Assembly (NCBI RefSeq): GCF_918797505.1
Contig: NC_092797.1
Location: 28,781,372 to 28,845,371 of the forward strand
Reading direction: 5' to 3'
Length of the DNA: 64,000 nt
Origin: Bemisia tabaci
Lineage: Eukaryota; Arthropoda; Insecta; Hemiptera; Aleyrodidae
Positions 37,077-49,530 of the stretch are shown one piece after another. The stretch's first letter is position 1; every line of letters starts with the position of its first letter. The notes below the pieces were generated by a model. It worked only from the letters and a program-made list of their open reading frames with translations, was not told where the DNA came from and made no database searches. The position numbers and the translations under genes were made by a program.

Positions 37077-37612
37077 TTAAGGTGAACCTCCATAGATGAA
37101 GGTGGTCACCTTCAGGGTTCGATTAGGGATAATTCAAGATTAGAGATAGCGCCAACAGTCACCACTGAGAATTTCACTTTCCTTCGACAATTACTGAAAT
37201 AATATTGTACCTACTAATTACAAAAAGCAGAACCACAAGATATGGATTAATTTTTGCTTGATTTTTTGAGCCAAAAATATCGGCAATTAGAATTACAAGC
37301 ACAGAGAAAGTACGGCTGAAACTTTCAGCTCAGAGGCGGCGGCCGAGCGCACAACGGAATCCCTCATGTTCTGTCTCTCTCTCTCCCATTGCCGCAATGG
37401 GAATTCCTTTCCGTCGTAGTTAAGACTTTATTTTTGGGAATTTTGAGAAGATTTTTTTACTGAGTGTTCCTCAAGTATGTTGCCATATCCCCTGGATCTC
37501 CAATCTTGAATAAGTATTACGGTTTTTATTATTTTGGCAAATATATGCGACTATTCTAAGCAGCGCGACGTTGTGGCCAAATCGCGAAATTCGAAGCCTG
37601 GATTCACCTTAA
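37077..37612. mobile_element. TTAA-flanked MITE, 536 bp
   Basis: TTAA at 37077-37080 is followed by GGTGAACC. The right end reads TTCACC then TTAA at 37609-37612, giving termini TTAAGGTGAA in inverted orientation. CTGGATTCACC also stands just outside the left TTAA, identical to the inside of the right end, as if a second copy abuts it. It is non-coding. Confidence 0.6.
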
Positions 37613-38173
37613 AGAAAGAGCTAAGCGGGTGAGGACTGAAACTAACCTGTACTGTAGTTCAAAGTTGATTCTGAGCTGCAAAACTGAGTCCATTTCTCTC
37701 GCATAGCACTGTCTTGGGGAAAATGATAAAATTTTATGGGTGAGCCTACACTTGACTTGGATAAACAACCGGTAACTGCACATTTCAGGGGCATTGTGTC
37801 GTTACTTATTTTGATCAGCCTAGGTAGATTAGCTTATTTAAAATATGGTCCAAGTCCTGCGAGGACCAGTATGGTGGTGGATATTCTGAGGGAAAATCAA
37901 AACAAAGAAAACCAAAAATTAGAATTAGGGTTACAACGAAATCTAATCCTTTCAGTCTTGAGTTCTTACACTGGAATATAGATTTATATTAGATAATTAA
38001 TCTTCAACCTAATAGAGTTGCGACAAAAAATGAGAGAATCCTACTGTACTTTCTCTCAAATCATTGATTGATATCGGTGATTGTGATTCCAGAGAGCAAT
38101 GAATCTTGTGACGAACGTGACTGAGCAATCATTTGATGATTTGTGCATGGGCTGGTCCAAAACCAACTAACCA

Positions 38174-38290
38174 TACCTGTGGGCCGATTATTGAAAGTTA
38201 AAAGCAGCCCAATTAGACATTAGAGTGCGATGAATTTCATGGTTAAGGTGGGGCTACCTAGGTCTTGTCTTTTAGTGCTGACATGGTTTG
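38174..38290. mobile_element. Partial MITE of the GATTATTGAAA family
   Basis: CTGTGGGCCGATTATTGAAA begins a stretch that tracks the left half of the element at 50917-51051 (blocks CAGCCC, AGACAT, GGGGCTA/AGGGCTA, GTCTTGTC). The right terminus is missing. Confidence 0.65.
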
Positions 38291-39350
38291 AATGATCAGG
38301 TCGCTAGCCACTGTTTGAAGTTATTTGGTCAAAGTTGCAGAGAACACACAGGGTTGTGAGGAAAAATTGACTTTTTTACTGAAGAAAGTGAATTTCTTCC
38401 AGGCATGGAATTTTCAGTTGAATTTCTGGGCAAGTTTGATCCAATAAAACAAATTTGGGTGAATCGAAGTACACCCCAAATTTGCACATTAGAGTCACAC
38501 TTTAATCGAAGGGAAAGATTATATAATGTATGCCAAGAAAGGGAACAAGGGTGATTACGGATGCAATGCATACATAGACGAGGGGGTTAGGTAGGTCTAA
38601 GTTTCCAGCTGTAATATTCACTTCTCTTAATTATTTCTGTAGTTGCTTTGCAGCCAAAAACTTCACATTTCAATCCTGCAGATTAAGAAGTCTCATAGTA
38701 CTAAGTTTGTTTGGTAAAACTACTGCTTGAAAGTAAAAATTCACACTTTTGCGTACTTCTCGTAGCCCGGCCGTTTCCCTCCGCAGAATTTACTGGCACA
38801 CTCTCTCATGATTACTTGCATGGCCAGAAATGCTGAGTAGGAATTGGTCTGTCCGTAGTACAGATACTGCAGGTAGTACATGATCAGCATTGGACAAACA
38901 AAATCATTAAACCATAATAAATCTTTCTTAGATAAGTAAACAAGAGACTCGAAATATAGGGTAACAAATGGCAAAGATGGCACTTACTCAATTACAATAA
39001 GCGGTCGGAATCGAAAAATGTACATCCATTATACTAATATGATCAGAATTTATTTCGAAAACTGTACATTCATTATGTTAATATGAAATATGAATTCGTT
39101 AGCTCAGATAATAAGTGAATGAATTTGAGAACAGATAAACTTTAATAACAACAAAAAACGACGGAAAGATGGATGAAAAGGAAGAAAGTACAGAGGAGGA
39201 GATTCGAACCGCTTCGCCATCTTGATGACGATTATACAATAATGACGTAGTGATTGGTCAATCTGTAGCGGGAGGTTTGAAATAATGAGAGACGTGTTCC
39301 GTGTGTCGCCCCATTGGCCCATTACGAAGGCCGAAAAACCATGCTCATAG

Positions 39351-39352
39351 CC

Positions 39353-39383
<31 letters not shown>

Positions 39384-39386
39384 AAA
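39351..39386 (+). repeat. Poly(C)23-poly(A)13 tract
   Basis: 23 C followed directly by 13 A. Length may be unreliable in an assembly. Confidence 0.9.
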
Positions 39387-40336
39387 CACAGAAAACCAAA
39401 GAAAAAAAACCACTTGATCATTAGTTGAGTGAGTTTTGTCAACATTTCTTACACACGGACATGTGTAAATGCTCCGTATTATATAATATGCTTACAATTA
39501 GTAGGACATGGATGGTCGATGCATTCAAATTTTTTACCAAGCATACCGATATGGTGAAACTTCCAAAGCACGTAACTCGGTTTCCGATCATTCAGACTTC
39601 CTGTCATACTTCATTTTGTTTTTTTTACAAAGATTACTTACTTATGACTGCATTACTCCTCTGCTACTTGTCTAAGTAGTAAGTTTTGAGAGGGGAGAGA
39701 TGGATGTTGCTCATTGATTTTACCTTTGACATAAATTAAACACCACATATAATGTTGAGACTATTTCCCCAGTGAAAATTAGCAATCCCCATATTTGGCA
39801 ATAATAAAGCTTTACATCATAGTTTTGATGGTAGTGATCAGTATCCATGCTGCTATATGTTGTGGTGGAAGTTTTTCTTAGATATGTGCCTACAACATCT
39901 TAGTTTAGCATTATCTCTCTGGGCCACTTTTAGCAAGCAACCCTCTAATCAATTTAATTCAATTTATTTATACATCTTCTAGGACCCAATGACAAAATAG
40001 GGATCAAATAGTTACCTGAGCTTGAATAAACAGTAATGTTCATTGCCTTGTCATTAAATAGGTAGCTAAAATTAGGTCATCCCCGCCTGGCACAGACTAA
40101 GTTCGTTCACTAGCACACAAGGAAATGACCCAAAAAGTGGATTATTCTATATCCCCATTTTTCATCAATACCATAGCCCCATTTTACCATATCCAATAAC
40201 CATGATTAGCATCTGGTTACCCCAGTACTCAGACCATCGAGACACTCATGAGATATTGGATAATGGAAGATATGGAGATATTTATGGTATAAATGCAATC
40301 CAAATGATCCCTTTTAGCATAGTTCCACAATGAGGT

Positions 40337-40480
40337 CTGCGGGGCGATTATTGAAATGATATCGACTGTATGTCGCCGCTTTGTCGTGTCGCGCCATCGA
40401 CTAAGCAATTGCTCAGTCGATGGCGCGACACGACAAAGCGGCGACATACAGTCGATATCATTTCAATAATTGCCCCGCAG
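40337..40480. mobile_element. 144-bp near-perfect palindrome (hairpin MITE)
   Basis: The left arm runs from CTGCGGGGCGATTATTG through GTCGCCGCTTTGTCGTG to CGCCATCGACT. The right arm is its reverse complement with a single visible change (GCGATT against GCAATT). The centre is AAGCAATTGCTC. The same termini (C-GCGGG-CGATTATTGAAA) occur at 38174 and 50917. It has no coding capacity; identical short frames on both strands are a consequence of the symmetry. Confidence 0.85.
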
Positions 40481-42977
40481 GGACTTCCTTTCTTTGCGGT
40501 TGTGGGTCTCTTTCTGTTGGAATTAGGCAGCATAGTGCCGGTGGTTTTCGGTGAGCTCTTGCAAGACTTGAGTCTAGCACACTATAAAGGGTGTTGAATT
40601 ATTGGATATTGGGGATCTGATGTCTGTTCGTGAATTGTGATGATGAGATTGGTAACCTGCATAAAGCCATAAAGTTGATCGATTTTTTTAAGGCTGCCAA
40701 ATTCTAATTTTACCTAAGTATCCCTTAGAAGTTTGATGAAAACTGAAAACTTTTGATAGTCTCTAATGATGGAATCATGTAAAGAAAACCATAAAACAAA
40801 CTTGTAAATTTTGAGGATTCAAACTTGTAATAAAATTGTTAAAATATACAGCTTAGGAAATCTACTTCGGTTTTTGTTTTAAAATGCAACCTCACTCTTT
40901 TGGAAGTTCACTTGTTTTTTCTGATAAATTTTAACAGAAGTTTTGCCCATTTTGGGTTCTGTAAATTGAGGCACTTTTCCATCAATGAGTGTATAAAACG
41001 CTTTAACTTTTCTTGTGTGGAGCAAGCATGTCCTAAATCCGTGCAACAATTCAGAAATGGATAATTTGTTCAGGTGAGATAAGAGCAAGAAAAGAAACTA
41101 CCGTAAAAATATTCTGAGTTTTCCAGCAAAATGGTGCATAAATCCTCATTTTATAATTGCAGTTTCTCATCAAATTCCAAGTACGGAAAAAAGTAACAAC
41201 TGATAAAATTAGCAACTTTTAGAATTCAAAAAGATTTGGATACTAATATTTTCCTACCTTTCCTTGGCTTAAATTTTGCATACATTTTTATGGGCAAAAT
41301 ACAGAAGAGGGTTTCCTTTTTCCTACATACTAACAATTTATTTCATTGCAAGATGTTTGTTTCTCTTTTTCTTTGTATCATGGCTTATAACCTCCAAGTC
41401 CAAAATTTTTAGGATAAAATAAAACGAATCAGTGATAAATGGAAAACCATCTGAGTTACACCCACTTGCAATAAAAAGAAACGTTGAGATACTTTTTCGT
41501 GAAAAATAGGCAAATTAATACTTTTTTATCAATTTCATTAAAAGTATACAGAATATCCTGTCCGTTGGATATGGCTCACTTCTTGAATAAGTGTACTATA
41601 GATCAGTATCAGGTTAACGGGCAGGTGTATTGGTCAAAAAAAAAAAAAAACACAATCTTTGGATAAATTGTTGATGAGTAAAATTTATTTTGCAGCATTG
41701 CTCTTGTAAGGCCTCATCCACATCCTAACTTTCTTCTGAGAACAAGTCACACATGAAGTGCCAGCAATGATACTGAAGCATTGTCACTGACTTCAAAATC
41801 CCTGATATAAATCTTCAAAATAGGTTTTAGATGGTGACTAAATGTAACAGATTCTTTATACATTACAGACGCAAATAAAGGGTACAGACAGTGCAGTTTC
41901 ATAGGAACTACGAACTAATGTTTGAAACACAAAGAACTCCAGTTAATAACCATTGCTACAGATTTTGCGACTGAAACAATAATAAAATTGCATAACAAGG
42001 AAAATAAATTAAAAATCCGCTATTTTATTCCTCTGAACATAGAGTTGACACCAGGGTAGAGTTCCGCAAAAAAGAACGAGAGTTCTGAGGAACAGAAGGT
42101 TTGCTCATTGGTTGGTGGGCAGATATCTCCAGTAGGGACAATTTAATCAAGTTGCACCTAGGCATTAGGGTTGCACTTAGGTTGTGACATTAATTTCATA
42201 ACCGAGCAACCACAAAGAAAGCCACTGTTGGTTCCTTTCTGTACTTTAATTTATATAGCTCCTTTTCAAATACTCACAGAAAAACCAAAAAAGAATATAT
42301 TTTTTTACCAAATTCTATCTACATTCTTTACAATCCACAAAAAAAAAAAAAAGACTTGTAAATCATTCAAATTAAAATACTGAAACTAAAAACGTTCTTA
42401 ATGAGCATAAATGTAGAAGTCTGCCAACATATCTCTTTTTTTGCACTGGACTTGGCTCCTTCTTGAAGGCTCTTAATTTGACACACCATGATACCTTCTG
42501 AACTATTCTGATCTATTTGAATAGAACGTGGGATAAAATGCTATGATTAACAAGATGAACACTACAAGCATGGAGATATTTCACTTTGACATCAATTGAT
42601 GCCCAGTTCTCTCTACAGGAAAACAAATTTCCTTTTTTTATTCATAACCATAAGCATGCCAAAGCCTTAAAAATGTTTGATTAGCACTTTAAACATATGT
42701 GTCAAGGTATTTTTTGTGTATGTTTCGATGTCTATAAGTGGAATTCGTAGGAAGTTTATGGAAATAAAAATTGCCTGAAGCAGGTCTCTAATACATGTAT
42801 ATAAATATTAAAAAAAAGAGATAATGGTATTTATCACACTGAACCAAAAATAAAAGGTGGACTTGTTTTAAATCTTCCGAAAACTTGAAATCTTTCAACA
42901 TTTTCTGAAACTTTGGACTCCTTTATTTGAACTTATATCAAATAAACTAATTTGTAGGGACACAGCACAGGAATTGC

Positions 42978-42983
42978 TTTATT
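42978..42983 (-). terminator. THAP-B polyadenylation signal
   Basis: TTTATT on the plus strand is AATAAA on the gene strand, 17 nt past the stop codon. A second TTTATT lies near 42921, giving a more usual spacing. Confidence 0.45.
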
Positions 42984-42999
42984 CGCTTCCTTGACAAAA

Positions 43000-45900
43000 T
43001 CAAATCTGTTCTGTAACTTGGAGTTCATCAAACTGCTCATCATGCTGTTCTGTGACTTGAAGCTCATCAAATTGCTGGCCATCTATTATTGTGAATTCAA
43101 TAACTTGTCCTTCGAGTTCGACATTGCTCAAATTTTCATCAACTTCCACACTTATACCACTTTCTAGATTTTCATCGCCTTCCTCAGTTTGGTCATACAA
43201 GAGGATCAGGTTTTCAACAGCCCGATCCTCATCACTTACAGCCTCTGAGCCGGGGTTACTACTAAGCCTTTCCTCAATCATTTTTCTCTTTGTCCTCACC
43301 CAACGCCTAAGTGTGCTTAGATCAGGCAGAAGAAATCCAAATTTATTATGAACGAATTTGTAAGCCTTAATGCTTTGAGATTTCAATACTAAAGCTTCAG
43401 CTATATCTTCAGCAGACCATCGAAAATGCCTCGAAGGGTCTTCACTGAACATTCTTTTCAGTTGCCCTGTTGTAAAAAACTGCTTGAGTTGCATAGCATG
43501 CTTCTTTGTTCTTTCCTCAAGTTTTTCTTTATCCCTTCTTAAAGCACTGTTTTCATTTTTTAGGAGTAAATTTTCATCTTCTAGGTCTGCAATTCGTGCC
43601 TTCATTGCGTGAAGCCCACCTCCGTTACCTTGGGTTATTTTCGCTAGTCGTTCCTTTAACTGCTCATTTTCTTCCAAAATTTTGTTGTAGCTGTCTTCCA
43701 TGTCATTCTTTTCTAGTGACTTCTTAAAATGCTTTTGCAGTCTGTCCTCTGTTGCCCTCCATACAGATCGCTTCAAAATTATATACTGTGAATTCGCTGC
43801 TGATGAATCCCTGAAAAAGGAAAAGGAATTACATAAGTTATTTTTCAGGGTAAAAATAAAATACTACAATGAGCAGTTGCACACAAGAGATAAGGCCATT
43901 TCAGTAGACTTTTCATGGCTAAATGAAAATTTTTTTGTGTAAATTACTCCCAATTTTAAAGGATTGTCACTTGTTTTGGCCACATTTTTTTAATTTTAAC
44001 TAATAGAAAAAGATGCCAGTCGTCATAATGAAAAAAATAACATACTGCTTGAATTCAGGCACTGTTTAACACTCAATTTCCTCTTTCTTCTTTCCCACCA
44101 CAACAAGGGTATTACAAGGGTGTTTGCTGTTCTCTACACAAGTCCAAAAAACTAGCACTTGTTATCTCGATATTTTATAGATCCGGTGAGCAAATTTCTA
44201 GATGGAAAAATTCTCTCTATACCTTACCGTTATTCATCATAGCATAGTTCTTTCATATTTATCTAAGGACTATTTTTTCTTTTGATTGCATTTGAATTTA
44301 GAAAAAAAAGCTGAGTGATTAAAATGGACTTACTTTGGTTCAACAACTTCCTCATTTTGTGCAATTATCTCATCACAGTTGCCTATTTTTTCTTTCAAAG
44401 TTGAATAGTCTCTGAAAGACAGAAAGAGAAAAGCAGGACCTTAATACTTAGGAACGAGGAATTTTCTTGATAATGATAGCTTGATCCAAACATACTGTGA
44501 AATGTTTCCATGACGACCTTAGAATACAAGAGTCATTCAGAGAGAAAGATCTCCTAGAGACTTCCTTGCCAATCGTTGATTCTGAAAAACTCTCAATTAT
44601 GGAGTTGGGTACAGTATAGATCGTATTCGATACATCAAACGGGTGAGACTGTATCGATATCGACTGGTTCAAAACATAAACATAGCCTCTAAAGTAAATT
44701 CAGAAATCTGAGGGAACGGGTCTTTTTTATCAGATTTTTTATTCTCTTCAGTACCAAATGCCAATGTGATGTGATTTTGTTAGGAATTTTCTAATTTTCA
44801 GCTTTTCCAACTTAAATCCCTTTAGTTTGGTTTGAGGTTATGTGCTATTGTTTTGAAACAAACGATACATCGAACCGTTAGTTGACCGTTATCGAATACG
44901 GTCCATACTCTCTCGTTCAATTGAAACCCTTATCTTGTAAAATTGCATTCTTGGAAGCATTCAGAAAAGCACTTTCCCTGCTCAGCCATCATTTTTCTCA
45001 ATGAGGGACCTGAGTGATCCAAAACTGCTTTAAAAAAGTACGATAACGTTCTAAGTTTGTGCATGCTTGTAAAGTTAATTGCAAGGAAGTTATTACAGTT
45101 TACTTTCAACTTTAAAATTTAAATTCCACCACTCTCAGCAGCTTTGGCATAAACTTGCAACTCCTTTTAGCAAGAAACTCTTTTTAGTTTACTTATGCTA
45201 GAAACCGACTTGCTTAGTTCATATTTTAGCAAACTGGGTTACTTGGCTTTCCTGAAAGATAGGATTTGAACAGGGGTCCTGTAAAGATGTACACGCACAT
45301 TGGAATTAGGATTCCTGTACACTTATCTACTCAAAAGTATGTTTCTTGCATAACGAGTAACATCAAGCAAGTTTTTGCATGAGCACCACTCGTGGCAACT
45401 CCTTTCCAAAACTTAGATGTCCTTCATAGAGGACTCAAATGAACCAAGAACATGAAAATCATGGACCAACTATGCATTTTTCAACTAATAAGTTTTTCTT
45501 TCATTAATAGTAAAAAACAGAATTTTTAACTTGGTGCTGATTTAATGAAAAAATTAGTAAAAAGACAATAAGTGATAAAATTGAAACTTACGAGAAAAAT
45601 GACATAAAAGGAGCTTCTTCAGAAACCTTTTTCGGATTGGGACTTTTGGGTCGCACTTTCCTTATTTTTTTGACGGGTGGTGGTAAAGCCAATGGCTCAG
45701 TCTTTCGGGCTCCAGTAAAGTCAGCTTTTGTTTCAGCTGCTGATTCTAACAGTCGGGCTGCTACTTCACCGCTGAAGATGTACCTGATAATGGTTCATCC
45801 AAATGAGATTACAAGGATGCCAGAAGTTTTAAGCCTCCCTACTTTAAAAACCCAATTTTATCAAAATTATCAGAGAGGAGACATCCAATTCTCCAGACCA

Positions 45901-47857
45901 ATTTTCCTCAACTTCCCTTTTTTTAAAACCCATTTCTGTGGCCGATCATTTTTGCATGCCATCAATTTGTAACCCGCTGGTTGCATGGTCAAGAAATTTC
46001 TGCATCTCTATGAGTTTATGTTGAAAAAAGGCAAAATGAAGTCTATGATATAACCGTTATAAGGCCTCGAAATGGATAGGAAACCAGTATTGATTTCTCA
46101 TACTTAAGCCTTCCTTCCCCCAAAATTTTCAGACCTAAAAGAAAATTTAGGAGGCCCTAAGTAAGGCGGGAGGGAACTGAAAGGCAAAACCTTTGTACCT
46201 CAATATCTTCCAAATGAAAAAAGATGACAAAGTTTGAGATGCACTAAAAATTGTTTTGGAAGTAAATTTTTTTTCTAATTTAGTTGAATGGAACATTTTA
46301 TTTTGCATTAAATGAGAGGTCATGGGTTCTGGCAGAACAAACAGTTGGGGAGTTATAAAAATTTAAGTTGAGACTGCAAGACAGTTGAACAGAAAATACC
46401 GATATAAGGGCATATGTGAGCGCTGGCCCAAGGAGAAATGTTTCGAATATTTGTAAAGAAAATTTGATCCAAAAACAAACCTTGGAGGTTCAGTGGTGGA
46501 ATCTGAACTTTCAGGGTACACTTCAGGATTGTCGATGCTAGCGATAGAATTTTCATCTTCAGTCCTTTCATTTTCTTCTCCTTCTTTTGGAGGGCTGTAA
46601 TATAATAACAGATAATAATTTAGTCCACAGTTACTACCCTTTGTAATTGATGAGAGCTCTGCTAATTGCTTGTACTTGTATTCCATTACCACTTCCTCGC
46701 ATAAATCTACTGTTAACCAATCGCTGGGGGTGTTGCTGCAAATTAATTGGGGGATTCAGTACCTTCAGAGGCCCTTGTTCAAAATCATGCATCATTTTTT
46801 GCAATTTGAACACACCAGTGAAAATTTTGGGATTTTTCAGGACCAATCATGTAAAATTGTGAGAAAGCGTTCAAGTCAGAATTTCCATGTTGGATCCTAC
46901 CTTGTAACTTTCTGAAAGTACTTAAGTTTTGTCACAGTGTTATTTCTTTAACTATCAAGTGGTGATATTACATGTAAGGTTTTGAGTCTTTTAAAATTTT
47001 TGAAGGATTTGAACAAATTTGTGACTTTAAGATTTGAACAAATCATGTCTTTCGGTTTTTCCGAAATTATTAGTTGAATTCAGCAATAGGACAATTCAAA
47101 AGCAGAAATGTGTCAATTTCTTCAATTCATGACTGTAATGCAGTAAAATCTCCCTTTATCGGAAACACAGTTTAACATATGGATCTTCTGGTTTCTTTAA
47201 GGGGGCCTTAAGAGCAATAAAAACATTAAACATTAACAGCATTCTGATGAATAAAACATTAAAATATCAACCTGATTTGAGGTTGAAAAAAGATAAAAGA
47301 GGTCCTTTCCTTTGTCCTTTCATTGGTTGTTCTTTTTTACATAAGGATTCAAATGAGTTATTAGACAAAGCACGAAATAAGATACTTGAACACCAGGCCA
47401 CTATAATCACAATGCAGATTAATTCACGTTTTTTCTAAGGGAACACTTTCACCAGGAAAATATAGATTTTTAGAACTATTCCGGCCAAAACTTGAGTTTA
47501 CTGATTTTTGCCAAAATCCGCTATTTTGAAATAAGAAATTTTTTTTACAACAGTTCAAACTGTTGGTCCTGTGATACTCGTTAAATCAAGGTCTTACTGT
47601 GATTAGTTTGTGAACATTCTTCACTTCTGATATTCAAAGGCTTGTTGTTGATTTATTTTCTATTCTCTCAACATTGACCGCGATAAAAATACAGGTTTTC
47701 GCACGAGCCAATTCATTTTCTCTACGATTTAATTATGTTAAATGAATGCAAACAGGAGAACTTGAAAAATCAATTGAAATTGTGCCGACAAGAGGATACT
47801 TCAGAGAAATGCCTCATCAGCGCCTCCATTAATTGCCCCATCTTTCAAAATAAAAAA

Positions 47858-47905
<48 letters not shown>

Positions 47906-49530
47906 TATACTTTATTGTTACCTTCCAACAGGGGAAATATAAACAATTTGCTTAAATTACGAGGTAATGGTATAACAAAGCGACAACATGCTAATCGCTT
48001 ATTAACATAAGATTAAGGAGAAAAAATAATAATTGTCTACATAGTAGAACAATTATATTGGCTTAAAAAATAGAAAAGAGCATCCGGTAGATAAATTTAA
48101 GATTAAGGATGATTAGTTTAAGGTAGAAATAAGTTATGCAAGTTGTTTAAAAATCAGAATCGGCGTTAGCGACAAGCTCCCAAGGCTTTTTCCTCTTAAG
48201 TCTCCTAATTTCTTTAATATTATTTAAAAGTTCAATAGCTGTTTCGTTTGGATGACGATGTAGCCTGTCTTTGTATCTTTGCGAAATTTTTTGAAAAAAA
48301 AACAGGGTGCAGTATGAAAAATTACAGATGGTTGTAGGACTATCTCTAACTTACCCATTTAAGGTCGGCACAGCATCTTCAGATAAGTTTCGGAAGAAAA
48401 CGGGACATGATAAACCTAAGGCTATATCAATGGGACGTTTGAAATAATACTTTTTTTCGAAATGGCGAGAGCAGATCCGTGCTGGAACATTGAACAAAAG
48501 AATAGGTTAGTTTGAAAATACTATTGAGAGTTACAAAGCTGTTGGATTTTTGGTAACGTTAAGATATAAAATGAAGAATGGGGAGCAATGATTGGAAAAA
48601 GTGAAAAATAAGCTTTTGATTCTTGCAAGAAAATTAGTGCTCCTTTAGACAGAATTTGGTAAAGAGACAGTAGAGATACATGACGTCTTGATGGAGGTGC
48701 AACCCGGGAGTTGAAAAATAGATGCAAAAGTAAAAAGAGACATGGCAGTCAATCATTCTAATGACACTTTAAATTGATTGGCATATTTTTCGGTATTGAA
48801 CTTTCTGGACAGAAAAATGCAGGCATTTTCACTTTCATATTTTCTCTAAGGATGAATTGAAAGACATAATTTCTTGGAACAGTTAAGCTATAGATTTCAA
48901 TAGTGATCATTTTTCTTGCCTTTGTAGGCCGACAGTGACAAAATCGTAAGAGCCCTGAAAATGACATATCTCAGTTTAGCAGAGGTTTCCAAATCCAGGC
49001 TTGACACGCACCTACAGACTCGGTAACTTCTAAACAATGTCAGAATTCCACTGTCAGGTCAAGTTCTGTTCGTCTGGTTAGGAGGAACAGTTTCAGTTCT
49101 GCAATACCCTCATCCTCTTCAGTTACGTGAATCCTGTGTTCTTTAACGCATATTAAGAACTGAAATTGCTTCCCCTTGCACGCTTGAAAGATTGAATTGA
49201 AACAAAACTGGGCCACAACTGAGGTACTTGAATTAGGAATATAATGTCGAAGGACCTGATTAAAGTTGGTGGGAAAGTTGTTAAGAATCTTCAGCGTTTC
49301 ACACATGGAAGAAAAGCGCTGTACAGCAAAAGTATGGTCCATATGTACAGAGGGTGTGGAATACAAACTTCCTCACCTGTTTTTAAATTTATCTGTTTAT
49401 GGGAGTCACAGAATTTTTCCCATTGAAATTGCAGCTCTGGATTCTTGGGAAAAGAATAAAATTTCAGTCCTTTGTTTCGAGGGATTCGTCTCGAATCCCT
49501 TTTGCAGCCTCTCACTGAACAAGAAACCAT
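43000..49530 (-). CDS. THAP-B: complete P-element-related THAP protein
   Basis: Six exons join in frame: 49377-49530, 48355-48481, 46481-46594, 45592-45783, 44334-44411 and 43000-43810, for 491 aa. The THAP zinc finger spans residues 1 to about 93. It has ligands C4, C9, C55 and H58, the conserved FP (residues 27-28) and W37, and the closing AVPTL at 88-92. A low-complexity acidic linker follows. A coiled coil lies at about 253-330 (LEENEQLKERL, LEDENLLLKNEN). A helix-turn-helix lies at about 332-398: FTTGQLKRMF, then RWSAEDIAEAL, then LPDLSTLRRWVR. This order is that of the N-terminal part of P-element/THAP9 transposases, without the RNase H-like catalytic and GTP-binding regions. The C-terminus has the repeat QFDELQVTEQ twice. 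Likely a domesticated DNA-binding regulator. All introns are GT-AG. Confidence 0.88.
47862..48296 (-). mobile_element. 5'-truncated LINE with 10-bp target-site duplication
   Basis: Read on the minus strand, an open frame ends at TAA 48147-48149 after QRYKDRLHRHPNETAIELL and RRLKRKKPWEL. This is the RY..RL..HPN C-terminal pattern seen in non-LTR retrotransposon polyproteins. A 3' UTR and a poly(A) tail follow (42 T on the plus strand, 47862-47903). AAAAAACAGG flanks both sides (47852-47861 and 48297-48306) as a perfect duplication. It lies in THAP-B intron 2 in the same direction as the gene. Confidence 0.85.

Larger units (their letters stand above)
36523..42977. other. Region between THAP-A and THAP-B
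   Basis: About 6.5 kb without a supported gene. It holds a TTAA-flanked MITE (37077-37612), a partial MITE (about 38174-38290), a homopolymer pair (39351-39386) and a 144-bp palindrome (40337-40480). Apart from a possible decayed THAP exon near 38590-38690, nothing here looks like the missing first exon of THAP-A. The last part (41.5-42.9 kb) is AT-rich and featureless. It should include the THAP-B 3' UTR. Confidence 0.55.

Noticed and set aside
38741..38983. 80-codon minus-strand open frame rich in Y, L and F
   Set aside because: No recognisable family, no supported splice sites and no neighbour continuing it. It looks like a chance frame in AT-rich DNA.
40229..40597. Identical peptides on both strands near 40.4 kb
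   Set aside because: A direct effect of the palindrome. Not genes.
44609..44912. Inverted GTATTCGATA-containing segments in a THAP-B intron
   Set aside because: Similarity is limited to short blocks with poor spacing, so a foldback element cannot be claimed.
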